This document shows positions 50,701-62,784 of a stretch of 64,000 nucleotides of DNA, one piece after another. Under the pieces are notes generated by a model. That model had not been told where the DNA came from and did not search any database. It was given only the letters and a program-made list of their open reading frames with translations. The DNA is from Heterodera schachtii. Its lineage: Eukaryota; Nematoda; Chromadorea; Rhabditida; Heteroderidae. The DNA is taken from NCBI GenBank assembly GCA_023374025.1, contig SIJG01000010.1:2083660-2147659 (forward strand), read 5' to 3'. The number at the start of each line of letters is the position of its first letter. Position 1 is the first letter of the stretch. The translations under genes and the position numbers were made by a program.

Positions 50701-53700
50701 GTCCCCATTATTATTGTTGAACAGTTTGCCAACACCGCTTCCGCTGACGCCTCCTCCGGTGCCCTGTTCGGCATCGTAGAAGGACACATTCTCATCAAAT
50801 TCAAGCTGTAATATATAATAATCATACTTAAATTTTGTGGCAAAAAAACCATCCCCAAGGAAATTTGTCAAAAAAACCTTTTTTTTTGGGGGGGGGGGGG
50901 GGACGGAGGGTAACTGTATCCAAGTTTTACTCCAAAACGTACCACTTCCTCGGAGGAGGACACCGACTGCTTTAGCGTCAAATGGGTTTGGCCATCGTGC
51001 GCCTTGGTGGCTTCCAGCAAAAATGAGCGTTTATTGGGCCGAATGATGCCACATTCGCGTGCCACGCTCATCGCCGTCAGCAAATTGTCACCTGGGATGG
51101 AATTGGAATAGGCAAATATATAAAGAGTAATTTGGAAAATCATTTATTTAATAATCGGAGCAGATCTTCACCATTGTTTTTAAACCCATTGGCGAAAGCA
51201 AATTTTCGAAATTACATCAATTTTTAAGAAAAATTGAAAATATTTGTGAATCAGATATTAAATAACTGCACAACACACCGACCTGTGATCATGACAGTCC
51301 GAATTTTGGCCCTGTAAAACACAAAAAAAAAATAAAATTATAAAACATGGAAAAGCACTACCCACCTGTTCAACTGATTGATAACGCCCGTTGTTTGTTT
51401 CTTTAGCCGATTTTCCATGACCTTTTTGGGTGAGAAATGGGGGGATGAAGTTTAATTAAAATTTTATTTTTACAATGAGTCCCAGCATGGTCAAGTCGCA
51501 CTCGGCCTGCTCCCGCTTGACCTTCTGCACCTTCACATAGTTCATGTTCAGCGCGCGGGAAGCAACGGCGATCAGACGATAACCACTAAAAATATGGAAA
51601 AAAATTAATGGTAGATGAACAAAAATGAGTTGTAATTGAATGCTTCAAGAAAACAGAATTTGTTTTTTAATATTGAGAGAGAGAGTATGAGAGGGGTGGG
51701 AATATACCCCCCCCCAAGCGTCAATGAATTGGAAAAGAGGGGAAATTAACGAAATTTTACAAAATTGTAACTTCCCCTCACGTTCGCGCCTCCCAGAAAC
51801 TATGGGTCGGGGGTTCGCTACGTTTCCCCCTCCCTGCCGCCCACGAATTTTTTTACAATACCCACTGTTGTGCGTAGTTGTCCACGTAAGTTTGGAAGTC
51901 GTTTGGCACAGTTTCCGGCACACATAACGACGCAATTTTCTCCGGTGCGCCCTTACAGTACTGCAAAAAAGGAGATACAGAGGAATACGGTATCATCAAA
52001 TGGTGACCAACCAAATGGTGAATGTGTGAGTCCTCGTTGGGGTTGTGTACAACCACAGCCATTCGTTGAAGGGATGAACTGCAACAAAATTGGGATAATC
52101 GGGGGAAATAAAAAGTTTTTGAGTTTTTTAGGGCTTATAGTTACACCCACCTGAATGTAAACTGTCGAATGATCGCCAATTCCACGTCGGACTCAACCGC
52201 CGAGTGCAGTGGCGGCGAACGGACCACGGTGGGCTGAAATATTACAAATTAAAATGATTGATAAACATTTCAAATCAAAATTTTTGGTTTTTGACAAAAT
52301 TAAAAAAAATTTTAGCTTTTACAAGCAGGTCACGTCCCCACCTGAAGCATGTCGTACATGGACGTCTCGTCCACCACCGCACTTTCGGTCGGTTCGTCCA
52401 TGATCCAACCAGTTTTGCGGAACAGCACCAGGTCCAACGGGTCCCCGTTGAGCTCCTTGTCAATGCTGTACAAAAAAGGGGGATTATTTTGTGAAAAAAT
52501 ATACAAAAAATCGGCACATTGGTGGGAAAAAAGCCAAAAAAATTTATTTAAATTCAAGATGATGACGCACCGAGTCAGACTGTGACAGGTGGCAACCGCC
52601 TTCAGCAACTCCCCATTTTGGGGCAGTTCATCGGTGCAAAAGTCGTGCAGCTCGTTGCCAAACTTCGCGCCCAAACTCGCAATTGTGCACGGCACGCAAA
52701 CAGTTAAAGTCGAGGCTTTAAAATTACGAAAAAAAAATTTCCCCAAATTTTCAACTAACTAACCCATCCTCCGTCAGTGTGCCGGTCTTGTCAAAGCAAA
52801 CCTACGAAATAATTTATTATGTTTTTTTATGAAATTAATTTATACCGTATTGATGGCACCGCATGTGTTAATTGTGGAGGGCGAAATGCAAAAAATTTGC
52901 TTTGCCCTCAGACGCAATTGGGCCGCAAAAATGCCAATGCTCATGGCGGCTGAAAATGGGTAGAATAAATGACCAATACTAGTAAATAGCCAAAATTAGT
53001 TTCATGGTAAACCATTTTTGCCAATCAAAATTTGTCGAAAAAAGGTCGCCGAGACAATACATCGATGGGACATAAAGGCATCGCAAAAAAAATTGATAAA
53101 TTCAAGAAAAAAAACTCAAGTTTTGTTTATTTATTTATTTTGTAAATTCAGCAAATTTTGTTTTCAGTAACAACTAATTTTTTTTAAAAAGCTAAATTTT
53201 TTTTAATTTTTTAAATTTTGTATTTTTTTTTTTGCGGTGACGTTATGTCCCGGCGACGTTTTGGGGTGTACCCAAAAAACCGTACCGGGCAGTGCCGGCG
53301 GCACCACAATGGTGATGATGTCCAGCGAGCGGATGACCATTTTCCACAAGGTGGCCCCACGGGTGTACATCACCACCACGGTGTACAGGAAGCCAAATGC
53401 GGCGATTGAGGCGAGAAAGCCGACAAATTTGAACAGGTCCTTGGTGAAGCGGAAATCCACGGGTTTCGGGTACATGATGGAGCGGACGAGTTGGCCCTTC
53501 AGCGTGGAATAGGCGGTGCGCAACACAAACGCCTTGACAAGCGAGGGGGAGGGAATTTATTAAAATTTCCAAAACTTTTCCATGGCGGCGTCTATCTGAC
53601 CACCGGAACCCCACAATTTTGTTTTTTTTTTTTTTTGAAAATTTGACTCAAAAATGAGAAAAAAACGCCTTGGCGGAGAGGGGAAATTAATTAATTCAAA

Positions 53701-56700
53701 ATATTAAAAATACATCGTTTAGGCATTGTGTTTTGGTAAAATATTTGAATTAAAATATCCAACAAAAACTACTTTTTTATTTTAATAATTAATATGATTT
53801 TTTAAACGAATTACTTGGACATGTTTGCCAGCGTAGTACCGAGTCTAAAAAATGGGCATAAAAATGGTTTAAGTCCAATTTAAAAAGTGTGCCAAATTGT
53901 AAGACAACAAACACCTGAAGCACTTGGGTGCCACAGTAGAGCACATGCTTTGAGTGTTCCTTGAATGAAAACTCCGTCTGGTGGTCATCGTCCGATTCCG
54001 GCAGTGCCACCTGTGAAAATGGGGAACAAAAATTATGCAAAATACGCGAGAACAAATGGAAATGCCAAAAACGGGAGTTGAAATTAAAACTGAAAAATCC
54101 AAAATGGTAACAAAAAAGAGAAAGATTATGACAAAATAGGAACAAAATATAAATGAAAAAAAGGATGAAAATAAATTTAAACAAATTTATTGTAAAAATA
54201 CATTGAAAGCTAAAAAATCTGAAACGAAATGCCAAAAAAGTGGAACCGCCGATTGACCTTGGTGATCGGCATGGACTCGCCGGTGAGCATCGCCTCGTTG
54301 ACAATCACCGTCCCGTTGAGCAGCACCGCGTCGCATTGGAGCACACAGCCACGGGGCGGGATCAGCAGAATGTCGCCAGGGACGAGCTGTAAAATGATAA
54401 AAACAATTCAATTCAAAAATTAAAAATTTAATTTTAATATTGGATTTTTTTTATTTCGGAAAAAAACATTAATTAATAATTTATCTTTTGAAACAGGCCG
54501 AGGAAAGGGGAGCAGCAGCTCACCAAAAATATTAAAAAATCTTTTTTTGAAAATAGATTTCTTTCGCACTAATTTCAAAGATTTTTTTAATCCCTTTTAA
54601 AAAATCAAAAAATTCTTTAGATTTGTTTTTACTAAACTAAAACTTTTCAGCTTTTCAAAATCCTAAAATTTGAAATTTTTTAAATTTTGCCAAAGAATAT
54701 ATGTGTTACCTCAGAACTGGACAACTCCAACACTTGGCCACCATCGCGCAACACATGCACCGTCTCGTGGGTGTGCACCATGCTCCTGAAAAAAAACATA
54801 TTGAATTTTTAATTTCTAACCCCCCCCCCCCCCCCTCCGGCGGCTTTACCTCAACTTTCTCTCCTGTTTCCGCATTTGATACACATCCAACGAAATGGAC
54901 ATCACCGACATTAGCACAATGATTGAAGCGAAATAGGCGTAATTGTCCATGTACCACACAGTCACACTGCAAAAACGGGGCAGGGAAAGGCATTTTGAGT
55001 GGGACGGCATTTTCACATGCAAAAATTTTGAAAAAAAAAAACAAAAAAAAAATTTTTGGGAATGAGTGACGACGAATGTGGACACTAAAAAATATGCAAT
55101 CGGTAAAAAAATACAATTTTTACAATTTATAATTTTTAATGGATTTTTCTCTTCCTTGGATCAACTTTTAATGTCGAACAACCAGAAAACAGTCAAAATT
55201 TTTCAGAGTGGAACAAATTTTTGGGTAAAATTGATCCCCAAATTCCCTCTGCAAATGTTTATCCCATCCCCAGCCCAACCTGAACACTTGGAAAATGTAG
55301 AAGGGTGTGATGGCCTCGCGGAACAGCAGCACAGCCAGCGGTTTCAGCTTCACCTCGATCAGGTTGGGCCCGTACGTGTGCATGCGCTGGGCCGCCTCGC
55401 CATGGGACAGACCAAACTGAGCATTGGTGGACGCGGAATGGAAGTACGAAAGGGGCAACTGTGAAAAGGGTGATGGAAATTGGCAAAAATACGGTGCACT
55501 CCTTCCGCCCCCCCCCCAAAAAAACATCGCCGGATAATTTTTTGGGGCCATTTCTTTTCGTCGTTTTGTTAGTGTTTTGTTCGATAAACTCAATGTGGTT
55601 TATAATTGTTTTACTAAATTTCAAAAAGTTCGTTAAGTTTCAAGCCAGATTGACTCAAAAACAGTAGCGCTTTCGAACTCTACCAAAAATGCACTTATTT
55701 GATTGAGATAGAAAAGCAAAATTATGGTTAAAAAACTCTTTCCGGAGACCTTTTGCCATAAACGCTAACATTTTTATGTGTAATTAAGGCCATTCCTCCC
55801 ATCTCGAAAATGAAAGGGTAAAAAACCAAATGAGATAAGCCTTTCGAGTTCAATTATCAACGATTCAACAACACAAATTGTTACAGAGATAACCAGCGAT
55901 TTTCAGATTTTGGATAAAACTGAAAAAACAAAAAATTATTTTTCATGTCGGGAGGGGGAAATGCCGAAACGAATTTTTGAAATTTCTCAAATATTTTTTA
56001 GGAATTTCCCACCAAACAAAAAGATTTTACATCAGATTCCAACTGTGAAATGGTGGAGAAGCACCGGTTGTGCGGATGCCACAGGTATTTCAGCTTGCGA
56101 TAGGTGAAGAAGCGAAGGTGGGCCACCCAAAGGGTGTGCCCGGCACCGCCGGGAAGTGCCAATTCCTTCTGGCCGCATTGTTTGGCTTCCAACCGATGGA
56201 CGGGCCGAAAGACGACATTTCGGTGGTCGTCCCTGTCAAATAACATATCTTTAATTTCTTAAAAGAAATTTCGGAAAAAATATATTAAATGTTCGCTGAT
56301 GGCACTGCTTGGATCAAGCAATTTCAAAAATTTAGCACCAAAAATTGACATAATGGGAAACGGCGTAAAAAGATTTAATTTTGAAAAAAATTGGAAACCG
56401 TTTTCTAACAAAAAGTAAATTTTAAATGGGGGACGAGTTATTGCCGTGCATTCATTACCTGACCAACACATGGTCGCACCGGGACAGTGCGCATTTGGAG
56501 GCGGTCAGTCGGACGAACCATTCCGGGTACCAATGGAGCAACAGCCGAAACACACCGCCGGTCAACACGCTCAGCACCAACACGGCGGCCTAATTGTAAG
56601 AAATACTTTGCAATGAGGGGAGGGCTAATGAAAGTTGGAAAAAGTTATTTGGCTGTAAAATTTGATTGTTTTCCCGTGGCATCGGTGTGTTTTGAAAAAT

Positions 56701-57660
56701 TGTCATTTTAGGATGCTTTTGCAAAATACGAGAACCTCGCGAACTGCAACTCGGAAATAAAAATTTTTTAGATTTTTTTTCCTTGAATTTTCTTATAAAA
56801 AACAGCTAAAGCAACAAAACCTACCGTTCTGACACGACTTCGCCGATAGCCGTACACGTTGAGCGTTTCGTCCTGCAATTGGATGAGCGCGTGATGACCG
56901 CCGAACCCTGGCAAAGTTTATCCATTATCTTTGGCAACAAATTTCAAGCATTTTAGGGGAACATTTAGTCGCCAAAATATAAATCAAAAATTTTTGGTGC
57001 TATGACGAAGCTTATAAAACCACCGAATTGCATTTTCCGGGTTTCCTACCCGCTGGGCCGTGCTCGTCCATGTCCGACAAATCGGGCGCCGAGTGCCGTG
57101 CTCGAATGGGCGGTGGTGGTGCACCAGCGGCAGCAGAAGCAGCGCCGGAAGATTGTGCCGGATGTAAATGCGCGGGGGACGACGAAGACGGTGCCATTCG
57201 CCGACACTTTTGCTGTGGGTGGTTGGCCAACACGGAGTTGCTGTCGTCGTGTAACAGTTGTTGCTGTGTGCCGTAGGAGTATGAAGTGGTGCAGCTACTG
57301 CTTGAAGAAGAGGAGGCGGAAGAAGACGCTGAAAGGGAGCGGAAAATTTAATTTTCAAACGATCATTTTTTGATAAATTTCAAAAAAAATTTCTGGCGGT
57401 CCCCGATTTATTCACAATTGCTTAATTTTAGCAAAATTTGATCCAAAAAACTCAAAATGCGGGTTTTTTAGAACAGCCGATTTTTTATATGAGCCTAATT
57501 GTAAGGTTTTTACGATAAAAAAAATTGATAAACCAATTCAGTAGCGAGTTTTTTTTTAAAATAAATTTTCCATAAAAATGAGAGAACCTTTTCTCTTGAA
57601 ACGAACTCTGTTCGACGTTTTGCAGAATTTTTCTTCCGAGTCCGAACCATTGGCAGACAT
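47751..57660 (-). CDS. P5B-type transport ATPase (ATP13A/CATP family)
   Basis: 32 exons, listed high to low by their low-high limits: 57588-57660, 57050-57328, 56825-56907, 56459-56589, 56031-56232, 55280-55458, 54850-54966, 54710-54785, 54258-54386, 53915-54010, 53815-53844, 53286-53532, 52846-52949, 52764-52801, 52571-52675, 52342-52465, 52151-52233, 52012-52078, 51866-51960, 51474-51585, 51366-51421, 51283-51311, 50943-51091, 50640-50805, 50497-50588, 50077-50247, 49789-49920, 49365-49526, 48849-49033, 48431-48528, 48257-48377, 47751-47949; 1309 aa. Motifs in order: TGES (414), PPALP in M4 (543, the P5B form), phosphorylated Asp in [10 protein letters not shown] (586), KGAPE (724), MITGDN (816), [11 protein letters not shown] (970), then M5-M10. 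Family: lysosomal/endosomal polyamine export. The N-terminus is Ser-rich; a Gly/Asn-rich insert sits before VAVSG. N-terminal exons are the least certain. Confidence 0.93.
48764..48837 (-). pseudogene. tRNA-like pseudogene in an ATPase intron
   Basis: On the minus strand an A-box-like TGGCCTAGTGG and a B-box-like GGGTTCGAGCCCC are spaced as in a tRNA gene. Acceptor halves TTGATGG and CCATTGC pair only partly, and the anticodon arm does not pair. The A-box half is repeated about 80 bp away (48739-48749). I read it as a tRNA-derived or SINE-like relic, not a working tRNA. Confidence 0.5.
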
Positions 57661-58124
57661 TTTTAAAAACAAATGTTTATTCCCTTAAAACTGCCAAATG
57701 CCAAACCATTGAAAGTCATATGAATTTTGAGTGAACTCAAAACATTGAGCGGTCCATTATCAGTAAAATAAGTCATCATACGAGAACAAACATTTTCGAT
57801 TTATTGTAATGAATGGAATGGAAAATGAAAAGCTCCCACCAAAATTGATTTTAGATTTTTTGTCGAAGTGTTTAGCCAAATTCGTTTTTATAGAAAAAAG
57901 ATTAAAAAAATCGAAAAAATTTCTGAAATTTTGAATCGCTCTACTTTTCTTCAAGTTTTCTATCGCTTTCTTCAGGAATCCGAAAACATTAAAATTCAAT
58001 CGAAAAACCAAATATTTTTATTCCTTTTTGTGTGAGTACATTCCCAAAGGCATAGATAGGTCTGTGGCTAGTCGATTTCCGAAAGAAAAAAACAATTCGG
58101 AAAATTCCGCCAACAAAATTTCAC

Positions 58125-58412
58125 CGAAAAAGCCAAACCGTCGAGGTCAAGCAGTGGGGTTGCCTCGGCCGCTCCACGCGCCGCGGCGTCCGACTGACGG
58201 GCGGACCAAAAGCGGGGCAGAAACCGAAACGAAGCGCGACCACCGTTCGCCGAAGAAGCAGTCGCTGGTGCCCTGGCGATACTGTTTGCCGATACGGACG
58301 ATCGACGCCTCCCTGTCGAGGACGACGAAGAAGACACGCGCGGTGGCACACCGGTGGAGGCGGCGCGGGTGGCGGCGACGAACAGTGGCTGCCTCCCCTC
58401 CTCTTCCTGCAT
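58125..58412 (-). CDS. orphan exon-like GC-rich segment
   Basis: 96 codons from an ATG at 58412 to a GTGAAA donor at 58124, in an otherwise AT-rich spacer. The product is Ser/Ala/Arg-rich with GRRRSSVSANS and a TPLLDLDG end. No following exon could be assigned. An alternative donor (GTTTGG after CTCGACG) would end in phase 1 and could join ATPase exon 2 at 57328, making it an alternative first exon of that gene; that is speculation. An acceptor just upstream (TGTACAG) means it could also be internal. Confidence 0.35.
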
Positions 58413-58737
58413 GGAATTGGCTGTACACAATTGTAATGGTGCCGAATACTTATTAATAATATTTTTGGTGGCGAGAGGAGACTGACAAATGATTAATATC
58501 GGATCAAAATGACACAAAAAAATAATAACAGAAAACAAATTGTTAAAATTTTTATGTTAGATATTTGGTAGAAGAAATTCGGCAAGGAAAGTAGGTATTT
58601 AGAGAAAAATGAGTATTGTTGGAGGAAGTCCAAATTTTGCTGGCTCTTAATAGCGTAGGGGCTTAGATAGAAAATCGAGGGGCGGGGAGGGGCGCCAGTT
58701 TAGAAAAATATGAAAACAAAATTTTGGAGCTTTTGAG

Positions 58738-58947
58738 TAGAGTTGAGCGGGACCGGGACCTGAACACGGACAACCGAGTACAACTGAGTACCGAAGTCCC
58801 GGTTTTGACCGGGACCGGGACTAGTCCCGGTTTTTTCCCGGTTTTCCCAGCCAAAAATTCCCGGTTTTTCAACCCGAAAAGGTCCCGGTCCCGGGTTTGC
58901 CCAAAATTCCCGGGTTTGCCCAAAATTCCCGGTCCCGCTCAACTCTA
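58738..58947. mobile_element. hAT-type MITE with perfect 8-bp TSD
   Basis: Inverted ends TAGAGTTGAGCGGGACCGGG and its inverse. CTTTTGAG flanks both sides (58730-58737 and 58948-58955). 210 bp; the interior is repeated CCCGGTTTT and CCCGGTCCCGG words. Confidence 0.87.
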
Positions 58948-59865
58948 CTTTTGAGTGACGGAATTTAAAATCTGAAAATTTTTACGGTTAAAAAAAAAGC
59001 GGGACGGGATTCCCGAACAGAATCCCGTCCCCGCCGACCTTAGTTTCTAATTACTTTAGCAAAATCAAAAATTCGTTAAGGAATGTGAAAAAGAGTGCGA
59101 ACAGTGAGGGAGACGCGAAGAGGACAGTTTCTCAGTATACCTCAACGAAAAAAATTATCGACGCCACCACCAAATCAAACACATCACACAGTTGGAAAGT
59201 CAGTCGCGTCCAATTTTGCTCATTTACCTCCTCCTCCCATTCCTTTCATTATAATTGTACCACCAAATTCAATCAATTCGCATGTTCCTCACCAAATTAT
59301 CATGCCTCCTTTTTTTTATCTGTCATCCAATGAGAAAATGCAATATGTATGTGCACACAAAAACGGAAAAGCACTGTTTGCTCATTCATTTCCAGGCCAT
59401 GAGAATGAGGAAAATGAAATTAAGTAAATTTCCCGCCACCAAATGATAAAATGATTCTCGAACAATCAAATTCAAACACGAAACTCACTTTTATTCACCC
59501 GAAATTTATGCGTTTGATGAGAATGAAAAAGTGGGGAATAATTTGCGAGTTAATTAATGGTGGATTAGTAATTGGTTTTTTTGTTGTGGGAATGTCAGCC
59601 AATTGACGACTTGTTGATGGCACCCTGGAGGAGAAGCTCAATTTGGGACATTGTCGTACTGAAGTTGATCGATTTGTTGTTGTTGATTGGATGGCAATGG
59701 CATTTGCATAATAATTCAGAGAAATTAGTGTCAAAATTCTATTTAAATTTTAGAGAACATTAAATTTTCTCGAAAAAAGCAATGCATTTTTTTGTCTGCC
59801 ATTTGAAATTTTGTTGGCCATTTTGTCATTGCATGCGCCAGTTCAGTCCCCAATTCACACGCTTT

Positions 59866-60213
59866 GGGTCGGGGTCGTTTTCGCGTAGGCAGAGTTTTTG
59901 GACAATAACTTTTTTCATTGTCAACCAAATCCAACAATCTTGGTATCATTCGATAGCCCAAAGTGTCCTCTAGTAGCCTGCAAAATTATGAAAAATTTCG
60001 TTAACGTTCTAAAAAGTTATGTCCAAAAATATTTAGAAAACCAGTTTTTTGAAGTTTTGTGGCCATAACTATTTTGAAACTTAACGAAATTTTTCGAAAT
60101 TTTGCGGATTAATAGAGGACTGTTGGGGCTATCGAATGATATAAGATTATTGGGTTTGGTTGACAGTGAAAAAAATTACTCGGCACGCGCGAAAACGGTC
60201 TGATCCGACACCC
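59866..60213. mobile_element. foldback element with CGTTTTCGCG ends
   Basis: Left end GGGTCGGGGTCGTTTTCGCG; right end contains CGCGCGAAAACGG and GATCCGACACCC. Inner arms carry TTGGTATCATTCGATAGCCC and an inverse GGGCTATCGAATGATAT, with AAATTTCGTTAA between. Ends relate it to 24842-25677, inner arms to 4001-4296 and 8218-8566. No clean duplication seen. Confidence 0.6.
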
Positions 60214-60630
60214 TTTATCACGGAAAAAAACATCGAGTGGAATTTGGGAAGTTGAAAATTGTGCCATTTTGAAAGCGATAATGGAAGAGCTAAAGCGCTT
60301 GCTATGGTATGGCATTGAATGGAACGAAAAGGAAAGGGGTGGGGGATAAATTAAAATTTAGAAAAATAAATTAACTTTTGTTTGTGTAATGTGTACAATA
60401 ATTGTAATTGTGAGAAAGGGCCCCGCCGGCGTTCGCGTTCATCATTTTGTAATGACATAATAAAATGTTGGGGATATTATGTGCACATTAATCTCTATCG
60501 CTTAGCAAACCCGTGAGAGCATTTCCGTTATCCGCTCAATTTCCTTTGATTTAATAATGGCTTTGTTGTACATTTTACAACAAGGGCTCAATGACCAATC
60601 GATCGGAATGTTCGCGTGTTGTGTATTTAG

Positions 60631-60691
60631 CAGGGATGGCATTCCGAGGCCCAAAAAATTTTCCGGGAATAGGAATTCCATGCCATCCCTG
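60631..60691. mobile_element. 61-bp hAT-type mini-MITE with perfect 8-bp TSD
   Basis: Starts CAGGGATGGCATTCCGAGGC and ends ATGCCATCCCTG. GTATTTAG flanks both sides (60623-60630 and 60692-60699). It is little more than two inverted ends. Relatives at 4843, 15773 and 37445. Confidence 0.85.
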
Positions 60692-62119
60692 GTATTTAGC
60701 ATGAAGCTTTTGCATAAATTTGTTTTTAATGGAAAACGGAGACCAGAAGAGCTTTTGAAAGGAGAATTAACAACTCATTAAAAATTTAATGCTTGATACA
60801 TTTTTTTGGCTCTATCGCACTTTTTTAGGCTTCCAATCGAATTTAAGGCATCCGATCAATGACCAACCTCAGTTTCTTAGGCCATAACTTTTTCTTTCTT
60901 GGTCAATGCCTACATTCTTGGTTTCAAACCAAAGCTTAAAGTCCCGGAAACACATAAATTTAAAAAAGAAAGCAAAAAAAAAAAAATATTATTAGGTTTC
61001 AAAATTTTTGGCAATTTTTTTATGAGTAGCAAGGTTAAGTGAGAGGGGCGGGGGGCGTGTTTGAGTATCGATCAATTCTTTTTCGCAATGCGAAGAACCA
61101 ATTTTTAGCCCTTCTTCGTTTCTCTCCATTTCCCAATCTCTCAAAAGACAAACAATTCATTAAAAGCTCTTCTTCAGCAGTCGCTTTGGCCAAAAAAAAG
61201 ATAAAACAATTCCATCAACATAATAAAAATGAATGGAATCACTGCTGGGGATTATTTGGTGCGATTGGCGGCACATTTTTTTGGTTAGAGTCAGCAAGCA
61301 GCTTATTTTGGAGCAAATTAAAAAAGCTTAACCTGATCTTTTTTTTTTTTTTTTTTTGATAAAGATTTGTGTCCTAAAATTTGTCTGTGACATGCGAAAA
61401 CCCTTTTTGAAAACAATTTTTAGACAATTTTTTCATCAAATAAAAAAAATAAAGAAACCAACTTTGTATTTTATTACGAAAACCCTATATAAAAGCCAGG
61501 AAAAAAACTGTGCTTGCCTTGGAATGGCCGAACAAATGACAAATTAATTAAAATTTGTGTTTTTATTTTAATTAATAAGTAATTACTAATTACTTGCATA
61601 TAAATTGAGGCGGCGGAGATGGGCGGGAAGGATTCATCAAAGAAAGTGTGTTTTTTATTTGTGAAAGTATTTGCTGCAGCAGCGAACAAATTAATTCTGT
61701 TGTTGTGAGAAAGAAAGAAAGGATTGGGCAAAATGAATGACGAACGAACGAATGAACGAATGGGTGGGCGGCTGATGGAATGAATCCATTTTTAAAATTG
61801 AATTCATTCTAATCCAATTCTCATCATCAGCGATGGTGGGAACGAACAAATAATGGTAAAATGTAGTGGGGACTCGGGGAAAAAAGACCGGCGAAATGGG
61901 CGCCATGGGAAAGTGAGGTGAACAGAACAAATGTAAATGCACAGTGTGAATATGGATGGACAAATCCTTGAACAATATGCGTATATACCATATTTATTTG
62001 TTCTAAAACCACCCACTTGGGGGTGGGACCAAGAAAGTTTGGCCCAAAAGTAAATTGACATTTTGGCCGTTCTGGCGTTCACAATTTTTGGCAAAAAATT
62101 ATTCAGCTAAAAAGTAACG

Positions 62120-62345
62120 CAATTTTTAATTCTTGATATCATTCAATAGCCCTGTGCTTGTTTTCTATTAGCCTTCAAAATTTCAAAAATTTCTGTTTGA
62201 CTTTAAAAAAAGAGTTATGGCCAGAAGAACGCAAAAACAAGATTTTTCGGACATTATTGCTCATAAATTATTTAAAACTTAACGAAATTTTATGAAATTT
62301 GGCAAGATAATAGATATTAGAGAACATTTAGGTTTTCAGATACTT
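62120..62345. repeat. degenerate foldback repeat
   Basis: Contains TTGATATCATTCAATAGCCC and, inverted, AAATTTGGCAAGATAATAG..AGAG with TTATGGCCAGAA between, the layout of the other palindromes with the GATAGC motif. Ends are not clear. Confidence 0.4.
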
Positions 62346-62657
62346 AATAACACCATAATGAACAACAGACGTAGGACGTGCGTGTTGAAGAATAGTGGAG
62401 GACATAGCAGAAAATATAACGAAGGTGAATGAACAAAAAATTGGGAGGAGAAACCGCGTTTTAAAGAATAAAACGAAATTAGCAAGAAATTTTGGAAATT
62501 TAACAGAAAGTTTTTCGTTTTATGCACTTGAGAATTCGAATTTGATTCTGAGTCCTGGAAAACTTTTAAGACACTAAATTTTCTACTAAGACAAAAAATT
62601 TTCGCTTATTTTTTTCAATTTGGTCGAGAACGACGAATTTGCAAGAAAATTTTTTAT

Positions 62658-62664
62658 TATAAAA
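62658..62664 (+). promoter_or_regulatory. TATA box for the right-end gene
   Basis: TATAAAA followed by GGACGCG, 121 bp before the ATG at 62785. The best TATA-like site in the window by context. Confidence 0.5.
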
Positions 62665-62784
62665 GGACGCGTTTTTCGCAAATGCGCATCATTTGTTCAA
62701 CAAATCGCTATTCAATTCAATTATTTCCACCATTGCTGCCCAAATTTTCGTCGTCACCGCCGTCTCCGCTCATAATAACGCGCA

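Larger units (their letters stand above)
57661..62784. other. intergenic region with repeats between the ATPase and the right-end gene
   Basis: Apart from the orphan exon-like segment at 58125-58412 and the elements listed separately, no gene was supported. 60420-60480 has a GC-rich CCCGCCGGCGTTCGCG patch; 61040-61360 and 61690-62090 show only short frames without family similarity. Confidence 0.45.

Noticed and set aside
58028..58456. 142-codon plus-strand frame
   Set aside because: It is antisense to the minus-strand exon-like segment, which has the better start, donor and composition; neither is certain.
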